Source of the DNA: Erythrophleum ivorense
Taxonomy: Eukaryota; Streptophyta; Magnoliopsida; Fabales; Fabaceae
Reading direction: 5' to 3'
Assembly: GCA_026724425.1 (NCBI GenBank)
Contig: JAIUCV010000023.1
Span: 6,453,958-6,517,957 of the forward strand
Length of the DNA: 64,000 nt
Part shown: positions 12,817-22,479 of the stretch, in pieces
Layout of the letters: the number at the start of each line of letters is the position of its first letter
Position numbering within the stretch: position 1 is the stretch's first letter
Translations under genes and position numbers: made by a program
The notes under the pieces: model-generated
What the model was told of the DNA's origin: nothing
The model's input: only the letters and a program-made list of their open reading frames with translations
Database searches by the model: none

Positions 12817-13024
12817 TATTGATTATAAATGATTATTGATTGTTTCTTTTGTGATGTAATGATATAGTGGAGATGGATATCTAGGTAATACTTTTAAATT
12901 AATATACAAAAGTTTAGTAAACATTTGTATTTAGGGAAGTATTATATTTATTTGAGAATGTGTTAAAGGTATATTTTGTTATCAAAAATTGTAAAGTAAT
13001 ATTTAAAATGTTTGTTATAAAAAA
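12817..13024. other. CACTA non-coding DNA between B1 and the transposase frame
   Basis: AT-rich, no coding frame. It is probably intron or leader of the CACTA gene, since the transposase reading begins directly downstream. Confidence 0.4.
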
Positions 13025-13278
13025 ATGAAAATTCCTAGTAATCTAATGTGGATATATAATAGATTAAATCTTGGATATAAAAGATATATTGATGAATTTT
13101 TATAAGGAGAAAAAGAATGTATTACTTTTGCATATGAAAAACAATCAAGGTTAAGAGGAGGAAAAAATAGATGCCCTTGTTCTATGCATGTTTTATGCAT
13201 ATCTTACTCTCGATGACATAAAAATTGATCTTCTTAAAAGAGGATTTAGACTTAGATACTGGTATTGGACATATCATG
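13025..13278 (+). pseudogene. CACTA (En/Spm) TNP2 transposase remnant, N-terminal part
   Basis: From the ATG at 13025 the frame reads NLMWIYNRLNLGYKRYIDEF, then FAYEKQSRLRGGKNRCPCS. After a frameshift near 13200 it continues IKIDLLKRGFRLRYWYWTYH. This is the transposase-associated domain at the start of plant TNP2-type transposases: the W-x-Y start, the RCPC cysteines, and the 'HL.+GF....W..HGE' end. A stop (TAA) interrupts it near 13106. The sequence breaks exactly where GypC LTR C1 inserted, and resumes at 35033 with HGE. The gene is dead: frameshift, stops and insertions. Confidence 0.8.
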
Positions 13279-14061
13279 TGTAATACCTAGTTCCTCTGTA
13301 AATGGCCAAAAACTAACCAATTAGAAAAAGAAGTCCCCTAAATGGGAAGAATTGGGGCCAAACAAAATTAGAGCAATGATCTAGACATCAAAGAATGAGA
13401 ACACAAGGTATCTTGAAAATAGAGTCAGAATAGCTAAATAAAATTTGACAAACATACAGTGGCATTTTTGTGATTTTGGACACTTTTAGAAAACTCAAAG
13501 GAGGGATCTTTAAACAAAAAAATTAAGTTTTCCAGGGTTCTTAAAAGCCATAAAAATCATAGAAACCTGTGGAATGGTTCAAACCCTCCGGTTTATATTT
13601 TAAAGTGTTGGTTGACCCGAACTATGACCGATTTATTCGAGAAGGTTTTATATAATCCCCTCTCTTAGCCACACACTTGTAATGAGGTGAGACTTAGTTT
13701 TTTTGGCCTAGACACATCAAATGGAATCTAATTACGTTATATGTGACAATCCTACCTTCTATTCAATATATTTGTGGTTAAATACAAGATTATTAATTAA
13801 TGATCAAGGTTTAAGTTCATTATATTTTACCACATTACGAAAGTATGGGAAAATTTCAACCTTGATATTAGGGTCATCACTTAACAACCATACAAGTGAG
13901 AATGCATAGAAGAAATTATATTATCATGAAGGGTCTGTGATTCAACTGTTCATCAGTTTCAACATACTAAAAACCTCCCACAAGGATTCCTATATCATTT
14001 TCTAACATTACCATTGAAGAAACAAGGGTTTCTAGATTAAAATTTATGAGTTTGGGGACTT

Positions 14062-14530
14062 ACGCCGTGGCCTATACCTTCCCCGTCACAGCCAAGTTGC
14101 TCTCGCGAGTTGGACCATTGTTGCGGCCAGCCTACCAGGTACCGCGGCAAAGATGCCTCCTGGAACTACTATTCTCGACCCCATGACTCTCGCCTCGGCT
14201 TAATACTTTTGCGCCGCGGTGAGCTTTGCTACTGTGCAACCCTTAATCAATTTCCTTGACTCGTGCCATGGCAGGACTTACTACGCCACGGTGAGTTCCC
14301 ATTTTGTCACCCTCCTGGGCGATTTTTTTCACTTTGCGTGCGGCGAGATTCATTAGGCCGCGACGCTCATTGCCACTATCACTCCCCAGGCCAATTTTCT
14401 TCCCTTGCGCCGTAATAGGATTAGTTATGCCGCGGTGCCCTTCGACTCTATCTCTCATTTGGCTGCAGTGCCCTTTGACTCTGTCTCTCATTTGGTCGCG
14501 GTGAAGCCCTCTTAGCCGTGGCGTGATTCC
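14062..14530. repeat. CCGCGG palindromic word array in GypB LTR B2
   Basis: Same kind of array as in B1: GCCGCGG, GCCGTGG, GCCACGG and related words recur through a locally GC-rich stretch. Open frames across it (for example minus strand 14539-14243) are by-products of low stop-codon density in GC-rich DNA. Confidence 0.8.
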
Positions 14531-16491
14531 TTCCTGCAACTACATTATCCAAATTTTGTCCCATACACTTTAGCTCTCATCTTAGGAACACTCTAAGACC
14601 ACTTTCTCTTATTTTATATGACCCTAATGGTAGTTTCTTACCCTATTTGCTCATCTAACTCTCCATTCCCAATTTAAAACGTAGGTACTATATCCTAATT
14701 GCCCAACTATCTCATATAAGCAAATTCATAGATTAATGACAGCAAGAACACATGCATTAGCAACAATTAACATCCCATGCACATTCCAAAGAGATTTCAT
14801 TCATTAATAGATTATGTCTATATCCAATGCATCACATGACTACAATTCCCATATGGTAAACCATATCATAATTTCAACAAAGCTATATATATGATGCTAC
14901 AAGTTCATACATCAATATCCAACTGTAATGAGACCTAAATCCTTAATGGTTACATTTCAACCAAGCAAAATCTGAACGCCTACACTTGGCAACATGAATA
15001 CATGATGATGCTATACCATAATGAATACAAAATTTAGCATCTACACTAAATAAGCCAGCCTAAGTGTAGCCTTCTCCCCATATGCCGGAGCTAATAGATT
15101 TTCATCCACTTGCTTCTCCTTATCCTTACTCGAAGAACCTTCACTTAAAATGTTAATCCCATGAAATGAGATGAGATATAAATCTCAATAACCAAGGAAA
15201 TTCCATCATATATCCAGTTTCATTAGCATATATGCATGAATCAAAATCAACATCAGAATCATATCAATCATATCAGCAAATAAAACAATTAGGCTATCTT
15301 GATTACTATCCTATATTAGCAATCATATTATCACATGTTAAAGGTTATTAACACCTGGAGAGGCCCATCCATGACACCTATTTCCCCTTGAGCACAACCA
15401 GGGCTTAGTGCATCTAGGGTTTGATCATAACTCAGTGCCTGATCGAAGCATGTGTACGGGTGGTAGCCACACCACAGCTCCACTATGGATTCACAAGGTC
15501 TAACACAATACAATAGATAGCCAATCAATTCATTCAACATTTCAAATCATCCATGTATAGCAAATATAAAATTAACACAGATATATACATGGAATTTTTA
15601 TAAACCCGGTTACCTCACTTGTAAACAAATTTGCAACAGCCACCACAAATCCCAAATTTGGATTAAAATGTTATCCATTAGAAAACTCAATATTTCACCC
15701 AAAATCTTAAGCAAATTCGTACAAAATTAATACCCATTTTATAAATCAGCTATGGGGGTCTCAAATTAACAAATGAAGCATCAAAATGGAGGGTTTAAAC
15801 TCACCTAAGGTCAGCCCTAACCTCAACCTACGAATTTCACCAAGAAAATCCCCAAACACCCACATTTCAGATTTGGGGTAGGGTGAAAATACTTCAAATA
15901 AAAAACTAATCGGACCAAATTAAAGAGAAAGATAAGGGGATTAAGTTGTATAACTATTACCTTAGTTGAATCTTGCTTTAAATTTAGAAAATGCAAAATT
16001 CTTGCCCCCAACCCTAGCCTCCTTCTCAACCTCCAAATTTTGCTTCTTAAGTTTCAGCAAATGAGAGAAAGTGGCTGAAGCATTAGGGTTTAAGTTGAGT
16101 TTTAGTTAAGTCAAATATGGGTCATGGGTTGCTCCAAAGTCCAACTCATAATGGGCTTTAGGTTTTTGCTTGTTGGGCCAGTTTAAAGTGTTGGGCTGCA
16201 GAATTTTACTGGGCCAGTTATATGCATTGGATTGCTGAAGTTTAATTAGGTTTGGGCCAAGTTTGAAAAGCTCAAGAATTTAAGTTTATACAAGGGATAT
16301 TGGGCCACGTAGAAGAGTCTATACAAGGTAGATCTTGGGCCTCCATCACACTAAATTAGGTTGGGTCTGCACCTAACCCATTGTGTAATAACCAGAAAAG
16401 AGAAAGAAAAGAAAAGAGAAAAGAAAAGAGAAAGAAAAGAAAAGCTGAAAATTTTCGAAGGCTGAAAATTTTCTAAGTCTGCTAGCTACAG

Positions 16492-16670
16492 CCTAGCTAT
16501 AGCGAATGTACCTATTCGCTATAGTGAGAAATGGGCTAGCTATAGCGAGTGCGGGCATCCCATATAAAATTTAGGGAGTAGCTCGCCGTAACGAGAGCTA
16601 TAGCGAAGGCAAAGGTCTGGGACTAACACGAGCTCGCTGTAGCGAGGGTTATGGCTCGCTATAGTGAGGG
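16492..16670. repeat. TATAGCGA palindromic word array, A1 5' LTR
   Basis: CTAGCTATAGCGA, TTCGCTATAG and one-base variants occur in both orientations about every 15-40 bp, so neighbouring words can pair as hairpins. The same array is at 23984-24185 (3' LTR), 50150-50345 (E1) and 58750-58960 (E2). Confidence 0.85.
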
Positions 16671-17403
16671 TGAGTCCGAAAAAGCGTGAAAAGAGAGATT
16701 TTGACTTTTTAAGAGCTTCCAAACTTTCCTTTCTCTTAGAACTGACCTAAGTTTCGACCAAGGAGAGAGAAAAGGGCTGTAGAGAGAGAGAGAGACCTAG
16801 AGAAGGAAGGAGATCAAGCAAAGAGGTAAGTAATCTTGAGATTTCCCTAACTTTTCTCCTTAGCATGCTATTCTTCTCTCTTTGCCCTCTCTTTCTATGA
16901 TTTTGGAAGTTGATTTGGACTTAGTTCAGAAGAGGGAAGTGGAAAACTACTCTAGAAGAAGGGTAGAACTCATATATCTTCATTTCTTTTTCTTTGCTTT
17001 CTTCCTTGAGAGCTTGAGAGAGGAAGGAGAGTGAGTAGAGTTCTAGAGAGAGAATCCCTAGTTTCTATCTGAGTAGTGAGGGTTTACTTAGATGAAGAGC
17101 CTCTTTAGCTTTGTGAGAGTTTATTTGAGTTATGAGAGAATAATCCCATGCTCTTTGTTGTGCTTAGGCTCAAAGGAAGCAACTCCATCTAGTTGTGAGT
17201 GTGAAATCAAGAAGGGAGAAGAGAAATTGAAAGGGAAGGCTTGTGTTAGCCGATAAGGTAGCTCTATACTCTTTCTTGTTACATTCTTAGATGTGTAATA
17301 GTCATTGTATGCTTATGTATGTGCTTGTATGATGAGATATGCCATTGATGTTACCTTGATGCATTGGTACTAATATGTCTATGATATGAATTGTGAAAAA
17401 TTG

Positions 17404-17532
17404 CTCGGGTGAGGTGGTACCGAAAGTCCCTTGAGACGGGTGAGGTGGAGCCAAAAGTCCCTAAACTAAGGGTGAGGTAAAACTAAAAGTCCTAAAGCTC
17501 GGGTGAGGCTAGACCGAAAGTCCCTAGAGCTT
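17404..17532. repeat. approximately 33-bp tandem repeats (GGTGAGG...CCAAAAGTCC), A1 5' LTR
   Basis: Four units of about 30-36 bp, each built as CGGGTGAGG, a variable stretch, then (A/G)CC(A/G)AAAGTCC(C). Equivalent arrays are in the 3' LTR (24922-25044) and in every GypC and GypA-like LTR of the window. Confidence 0.85.
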
Positions 17533-18069
17533 ATGCTTGGCATTGATATGATATCATGGCATGAAACACATATGTTGTGTTATTGTGACTTGTGTGCATG
17601 CTTAACTAGTTTATATGCCTTGATTGCATATTGAATGAGTATGAGCTATTGAGATTCCCCAAATCTCACCCCCTTCCCCCTCCCATCCTAACATCCAGGT
17701 GGAGCTCAAGGAGAAGCAAGTGCACACAAAGGAGTCTAAGTGAAAATGCTTAGAGAAATGTATAGTTCTTTTGGTCCTTTTGTTGTATAAGGTGCCAAAA
17801 TAAAGATGCACCTATTATTTTTGAGTTATAAGTATGTGAGCATGTGTAAACACATGTATAAATGATGTATGAATTATGTAAAGAGCCAAAGTAATGAGAA
17901 TGTAGAAATTGGCCCTTTTGTGGCTTACACGTGCTAGTGCATTTTGCTCCTTAGCATAGTAATTTTGAAATGTATGATATTTTGGATCACTTAGATAATT
18001 CATATATGCTATGTTTGTATTTTCAAACTTGCCCGAAAGAGGCTAGAGCATGTGGGAGGCCATTAAGAC

Positions 18070-18811
18070 CCCAATAAACCATTTTGGGTGCCAAAATCGT
18101 CAATTTTGTGAGCTTCGTCAAAGTATGACTGGATGAGCTCTTCTTGGTATGAAATTTGGCACGCCTCTAGAGTCCATTGAGAGCTTCTTGAGAAGCTAAA
18201 GTGGGTAATATTTGGAGGTCTAGGGAATATTTGGTGAATTGTTGAAGTTGAAAATTTTTGATGGTTTGGCCATGGTACTGTGCAATAGGTTCGAAAATGA
18301 AACCATGTCATTCATAGACCAAATGGTGTCCAATTATTATGAACTTTTATGAGCATAAACTAGATATCTACAGTAACCTATACCAACTGGAAGTACCTCA
18401 ATTATAGGTCTGTAGAGAGAGAAACGACTTGCTGAAGTTCTGTATCAACATCAGGGAGGCTTCTGACCTTCGTTACTGTTCCATCGGTTTTTGAGGTCCA
18501 AGATCTCCTGAACTGATCTAGAATTATTTTTCTCCTCTAGTCAACATCTGTAGATTTCCAAATTGGTATATTTTTCCCAGATTGGATTTTTTTGGAATTA
18601 ATTACGAATTTTCAAAGTTCATGACAGTAAATTACACCAGTATCAGGGACAGCCGAACATCTGTCACTTTTTCGATGTCAAAGATGGTGTAAACGGTGAG
18701 ATTATTGTTGGGAGTTATTTTTAGTGTGAATTTGACATCTAAATATTTCCTAAGAGCTATGATTTGCTTGATTCTAATTTTTATAGAATTAGTTATGATT
18801 TTCCAAAGTTG
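18070..18811. repeat. cryptic tandem array of about 185-bp units in A1 5' LTR
   Basis: Four diverged units, each ending in an (A/G)AAGTT(C/G) anchor at 18244, 18434, 18614 and 18805 (spacing 190, 180 and 191). Each has the internal order 'GAATT(A)TTTT...CTAGA...TTTCCAA/AAGCT...ATTTGGA...GAATTAGTTA.GAATTTT'. The same spacing occurs in E1 and C2. See findings. Confidence 0.65.
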
Positions 18812-19102
18812 GAGCCAAAAATCTGACTTATGGGCTCATTTGAGAAATTGCATTTTCTTGGTTTTTGGCTTCATATCCGTGGTTTTCTGAGTATTTTGAG
18901 GCTATGTACAAGTTGTATAAATGCTAATTGAGTAGAGAATGTGAATGATGGATTCACGGGACCCACAGGGTAAAATATGACCGGTTAAACCCCGACTTAA
19001 AGTAGTAAAATACCATGGTTTTAGTCATTTTCCTGGGAAATCATATGGAATCAAGCCTAGTGGGAGATTAATTGGAGTTAAGTCATTATGGTGTTACATT
19101 TT

Positions 19103-19119
19103 TGATATCAGAGCAAAGG
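19103..19119 (+). promoter_or_regulatory. primer binding site of A1 (tRNA-iMet type)
   Basis: TGATATCAGAGCAAAGG lies five bases after the 5' LTR end. It differs by one base from TGGTATCAGAGC, the complement of the 3' end of plant initiator tRNA-Met, and an unmutated version is present in E2. Confidence 0.85.
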
Positions 19120-19263
19120 TTCAGGCACTTTTACTCGATGTTGGGCTCTTGAATGAAGTGAATTACTTGTGTTTGGTGTGAATTGCCATAGAAGTAGTAA
19201 CATTCATATGCATATGTGCTTGTGCTATGATTGTGAACTGAGGATTGCTACTTCTTTTCAGAT

Positions 19264-20390
19264 ATGGTTGAGACTAAATGGGGCAGGGGTAGAGGCAGGC
19301 CACCCAGGGTTCAGAGAGTTGAGCCAGAGGTTCCTATTAGTCCTGAGGATCCTCTGCGAACCATCATGGAGAGGTTGGATCGATATGAGGCCATGATAAG
19401 CCAGTATCAGGAGATGTTGGAACAACAGAGGTACATTGCCCAGCAACAACATGATATGATCATGCATTTGCAAGATACCCTGGCCATGCAAGAAGAAGCC
19501 AGGAGGGAAGCCCCTGTACCTCAGCCATCTATATTTGGTATCCCATCTGCACTTCCCCAAGAGCCTATGGTAGCTCAGACCCAGACGCCTATCTAGAAAC
19601 TATTGAAGCAGTTTAGGTAAAACAATCCACCCACGTTTAACGGGGAGTTGGATGCGGATAAGATGGAGGCTTGGGTTAGGAAGCTAGAGAAAATCTTCTC
19701 GGTGATGAATTGTACCACCGAGCAGAAAGCTCAATTAACCACTTTCATGCTACAAAAGGAAGCTGATAGATGGTGGTGTAGTACGAAACCCTTGATGGAG
19801 ACCAAGGATATATTGATAACTTAGGAAAGTTTTTTGGTTGAGTTTTATGAGAAATATTTCTCTAGTTCGGTGAGGAAAAAGAAAGAGATGGAGTTTATGA
19901 GTTTGAGACAGACGGATAAGATGACTGTAGACCAATATGTGGCCAAGTTCATAGAGTTGTCTCGGTATTCCTCTTACCTCCAGAGGTATGATGATAAACC
20001 CTGGAGATGTAAGCAATTTGAGACTGGGTTGAAGCCTCTGATTAGCGATAGAGTCACCCCACAACGGATCAGGAAGTTTAATACCCTTGTGGAGGTCAGC
20101 AGGGTGATTGAGACTAACCTGCGAGTTATCATGCCTGTTACAGCTATAGCTAGTCAGAAAGAGATTTCAGAATTGAAAAAGGCTGAGACTGGAAGAGGGT
20201 TCTAGTATGACACCCAGTGCCAAGAAGAGAGGCAAGGGGCCATAGAATCGAAGGCCACAGTGGGGTAAGCCGATGCCGCCTCCTCGGGGCCAGTCATCAT
20301 TCCAGCAGTCTCCAGTGACTTGCTTTAAGTGTGGGAAGTTGGGACACATTGCGAGACACTGTCCTCAGATGGACACAGCGCCTCTTCCTA
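19264..20390 (+). pseudogene. gag: A1 gag (capsid/nucleocapsid), broken
   Basis: The capsid precursor begins MVETKWGRGRGRPPRVQR at the first ATG after the primer site. A Gln-rich coiled-coil-like stretch follows (about residues 35-80). The capsid core continues in the same frame (ADRWWC; MVEFYEKYFSSSVRKKKE; VDQYVAKFIELSRY). After a frameshift near 20210 comes one intact CCHC zinc knuckle, CFKCGKLGHIARHC (about 20320-20361). In-frame stops lie at 19594, 19618, 19822 and 20203. Most are explained by CAG-to-TAG or TGG-to-TAG. In the retrotransposon, Gag would form the virus-like particle and bind the RNA; this copy cannot make it. Confidence 0.9.
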
Positions 20391-20830
20391 GGCCACAGAC
20401 CCAGGGTCGAGTGTTCGCCCCCACTCAACAGGAAGCCAGTGCGTCCCCTAATGTGATTCGAGGTACGCTGATAGTGAATGGCTTTTCTGTAGTTGCTATG
20501 TTTGATTCAGGTGCTAGTCACTCGTTTATATCCTATGATTGTGTGAGGTGATTGGGTCTGGCTGTAAGTGTCTTGCCATTTGATTTGTCTGTTACTACAC
20601 CCACTGGAGGTCCCGTGGTTACTTTCCATACTTGTTTAAATGTCACTGTTCAGTTTAACCATTGCATACCACTATTGATTTGATCTGTATGCCTTTCTAT
20701 GATATTGATATGATTGTTGGTATGAATTGGTTGGCTACAAATAATGCAGTACTTGATTGTGAACACTGAACCATTTCCTTACCTGCTTGTGGGACCGTAC
20801 CTAGGGTAGGAGCTGAGTTATCCTTTATGA
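20391..20830 (+). pseudogene. A1 aspartic protease, broken
   Basis: Retropepsin-type protease directly after the zinc knuckle. VNGFSVVAMFDSGASHSFIS contains the catalytic Asp-Ser-Gly with the 'GASHSFIS' extension typical of plant gypsy elements. Its frame (shared with the zinc knuckle) ends at TGA 20549, probably from CGA. The rest (LDCEH, then VPRVGAELSFMTTAQAE) is recovered only across a frameshift before the RT frame. It would have cut the Gag-Pol polyprotein. Confidence 0.85.
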
Positions 20831-21930
20831 CTACTGCCCAGGCTGAGAGGCATTTAGAGTGTGGATGTCAAGGGTTTCTAGTCTTTTTCTCTATTCAAGC
20901 TGAGGTAGAGGAAGGGATAAAGGAGATCCCAATTGTCAAGGAATTCCCAGAGGTTTTCCCTAAAGAGTTTGACTTTAGTGGTCTACCCCCTGAGAGAGAA
21001 CTAGAGTTCCCTATAGACATAATGCCTAGGGCTGGACCGGTGTCCAAGGCTCCTTATAGGATGGCTCCCACTGAGCTCGCATAGTTGAAAAGGCAGATAG
21101 AGGAATTATTAGAGAAAGGGTTTATCCACCCTAGTGTATCACCTTGGGGAGCTTCAGTGTTATTTGTGAAAAAGAAGGATGGTAGCTTACATTTGTGCAT
21201 AGATTACAGAGAGTTAAATAAAGTTACCATCAAGAATAAATATCCTCTCTTGAGAATTGATGATTTGTTAGATCAGTTAGCTGGGGCATCTGTGTTTTCT
21301 AAGATAGATCTTAGATCTGGATACCACCAGTTGAGAGTGAGAATTGAAGACGTCTCCAAGACGGCCTTCAGAATGAGATATGGGCACTATAAGTTCCTTG
21401 TGATGCCATTCGGGTTGACGAATGCACCTGCTGTGTTCATGGATTACATGAACAGGGTATTCAGACCGTATCTAGATCAGTTTATGGTAGTCTTCATTGA
21501 TGATATCCTAGTGTACTCTAGATCTTTTGAGGAGCACGAGAGGCATTTGAGATTAGTCCTAGAAACCTTGAGAGAGAAAAGGTTGTATGCCAAACTTAGT
21601 AAATGTGAGTTTTGGCTGATCGAGGTGAGATTCTTAGGTCATGTGATCTCACGAGACGGGGTTGCGGTTGATCCTCATAAAGTTGAGGCTGTGTTACAGT
21701 GGGATAGACCTAGAACGATCATCGAGGTTAGGAGTTTCCTAAGTTTGGCAGGGTACTATAGACGATTTATTCAGGGCTTTTCTCAGATGGCCTTACCACT
21801 GACGAGGCTAACTAGGAAAGAGATACCGTTTGTGTGGGATGATAGTTGTGAGAGGAGTTTCCAAGAGTTGAAGCTCTGTTTGACCACTGCCCCTGTACTG
21901 ATTATCCTTGACCCTAGTGAACCATTTGTG
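20831..21930 (+). pseudogene. A1 reverse transcriptase
   Basis: The linker (EVFPKEFDFSGLPPEREL) leads into a complete RT. Conserved blocks in order: SPWGASVLFVKKKDGSL, LCIDYRELNKVTIKNKYPL, FSKIDLRSGYHQLRV, TAFRMRYGHYKFLVMPFGLT, and the catalytic FIDDILVYS, with both aspartates present. One stop (TAG at 21082, GAG in other copies) separates the linker from the RT core. The core is then open for 357 codons (21085-22158). The role would be cDNA synthesis inside the particle. The domain is intact but cannot be produced from the broken polyprotein. Confidence 0.95.
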
Positions 21931-22300
21931 ATTTATTGTGATGCCTCAGGCAAAGGGTTAGGATGTGTGTTGATGCAGCAGGGTAGTGTAGTGGCATATG
22001 CCTCTAGGCAGTTGAGGCCTTATGAGGAGAATTATCCTACACATGACCTAGAGTTAGCCGCCATAGTATTTGCTCTTAAAATCTGGAGACACTATTTGTA
22101 TGGTGCTACCATAGAGATTTACAGTGACTATAAGAGTCTGAAATACCTGTTTAACTAGAAGGAACTCAATATGAGACAGAGGAGATGGATGGAGTTTCTG
22201 AAAGATTATGATTATATGTTGAAATATCATCCGGGCAAGGCTAATATGGTGGCAGATGCCCTGAGTAGGAAATTTATCCATGTGGCCCATATAATGATCA
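21931..22300 (+). pseudogene. A1 RNase H
   Basis: The Ty3/gypsy RNase H follows RT directly. FVIYCDASGKGLGCVLMQ carries the first catalytic Asp, THDLELAAIVFALKIWRHYL the Glu, and IYSDYKSLKYLF the next Asp (most relatives have DHKSL). A TAG at 22156, CAG in E1, cuts the domain. It is followed by the standard QRRWMEFLKDYDY and YHPGKANMVADALSR blocks. Confidence 0.9.
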
Positions 22301-22479
22301 AGGAGCAAAAGCTCCTAGAGAAGTTCAGAAACTTAAACCTCTCTTGTCAGGTGGTCTCGGGTAGATTGTATCTGAGTGAAACCCGAATTGAGAATGTATT
22401 GAGAACTCAGATCTTAGATGCCCAGAGAGAAGATAAGTTCCTGAGACGGATCAGGAATGAGATCTCCTAAGGTAGGACC

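Larger units (their letters stand above)
16384..19098 (+). repeat. 5' LTR of A1
   Basis: 2715 bp, starts TGTAATAACC, ends GGTGTTACA. In order it holds: a purine-only run near the start; the TATAGCGA word array (16492-16670); an (AG) run near 16785; the CCAAAAGTCC tandem repeats (17404-17532); and the approximately 185-bp cryptic repeats (about 18070-18811). Compared with the 3' LTR it lacks about 40 bp in the word array and has one extra 20-bp block, plus many transitions, so the insertion is not recent. Confidence 0.95.

Noticed and set aside
14243..14539. 98-codon minus-strand open frame
   Set aside because: It lies in the equivalent GC-rich array of GypB LTR B2 and its repetitive MRDRV pattern mirrors the DNA words.
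16540..16570. TATA box of the GypA LTR (CATATAAAAT)
   Set aside because: The 3' LTR and the E copies read CATACAAAA at the same place, so the TATA-like word is a private mutation.
17404..17532. Possible CRISPR-like array from spaced repeats
   Set aside because: Units are degenerate, the spacers are too short and related to each other, no cas genes exist, and the context is a plant LTR.
21085..22158. Host-domesticated reverse transcriptase (357 open codons)
   Set aside because: It lies inside A1 in the normal pol order, has no own start context and shows the same decay around it, so its openness is probably chance in a middle-aged copy.
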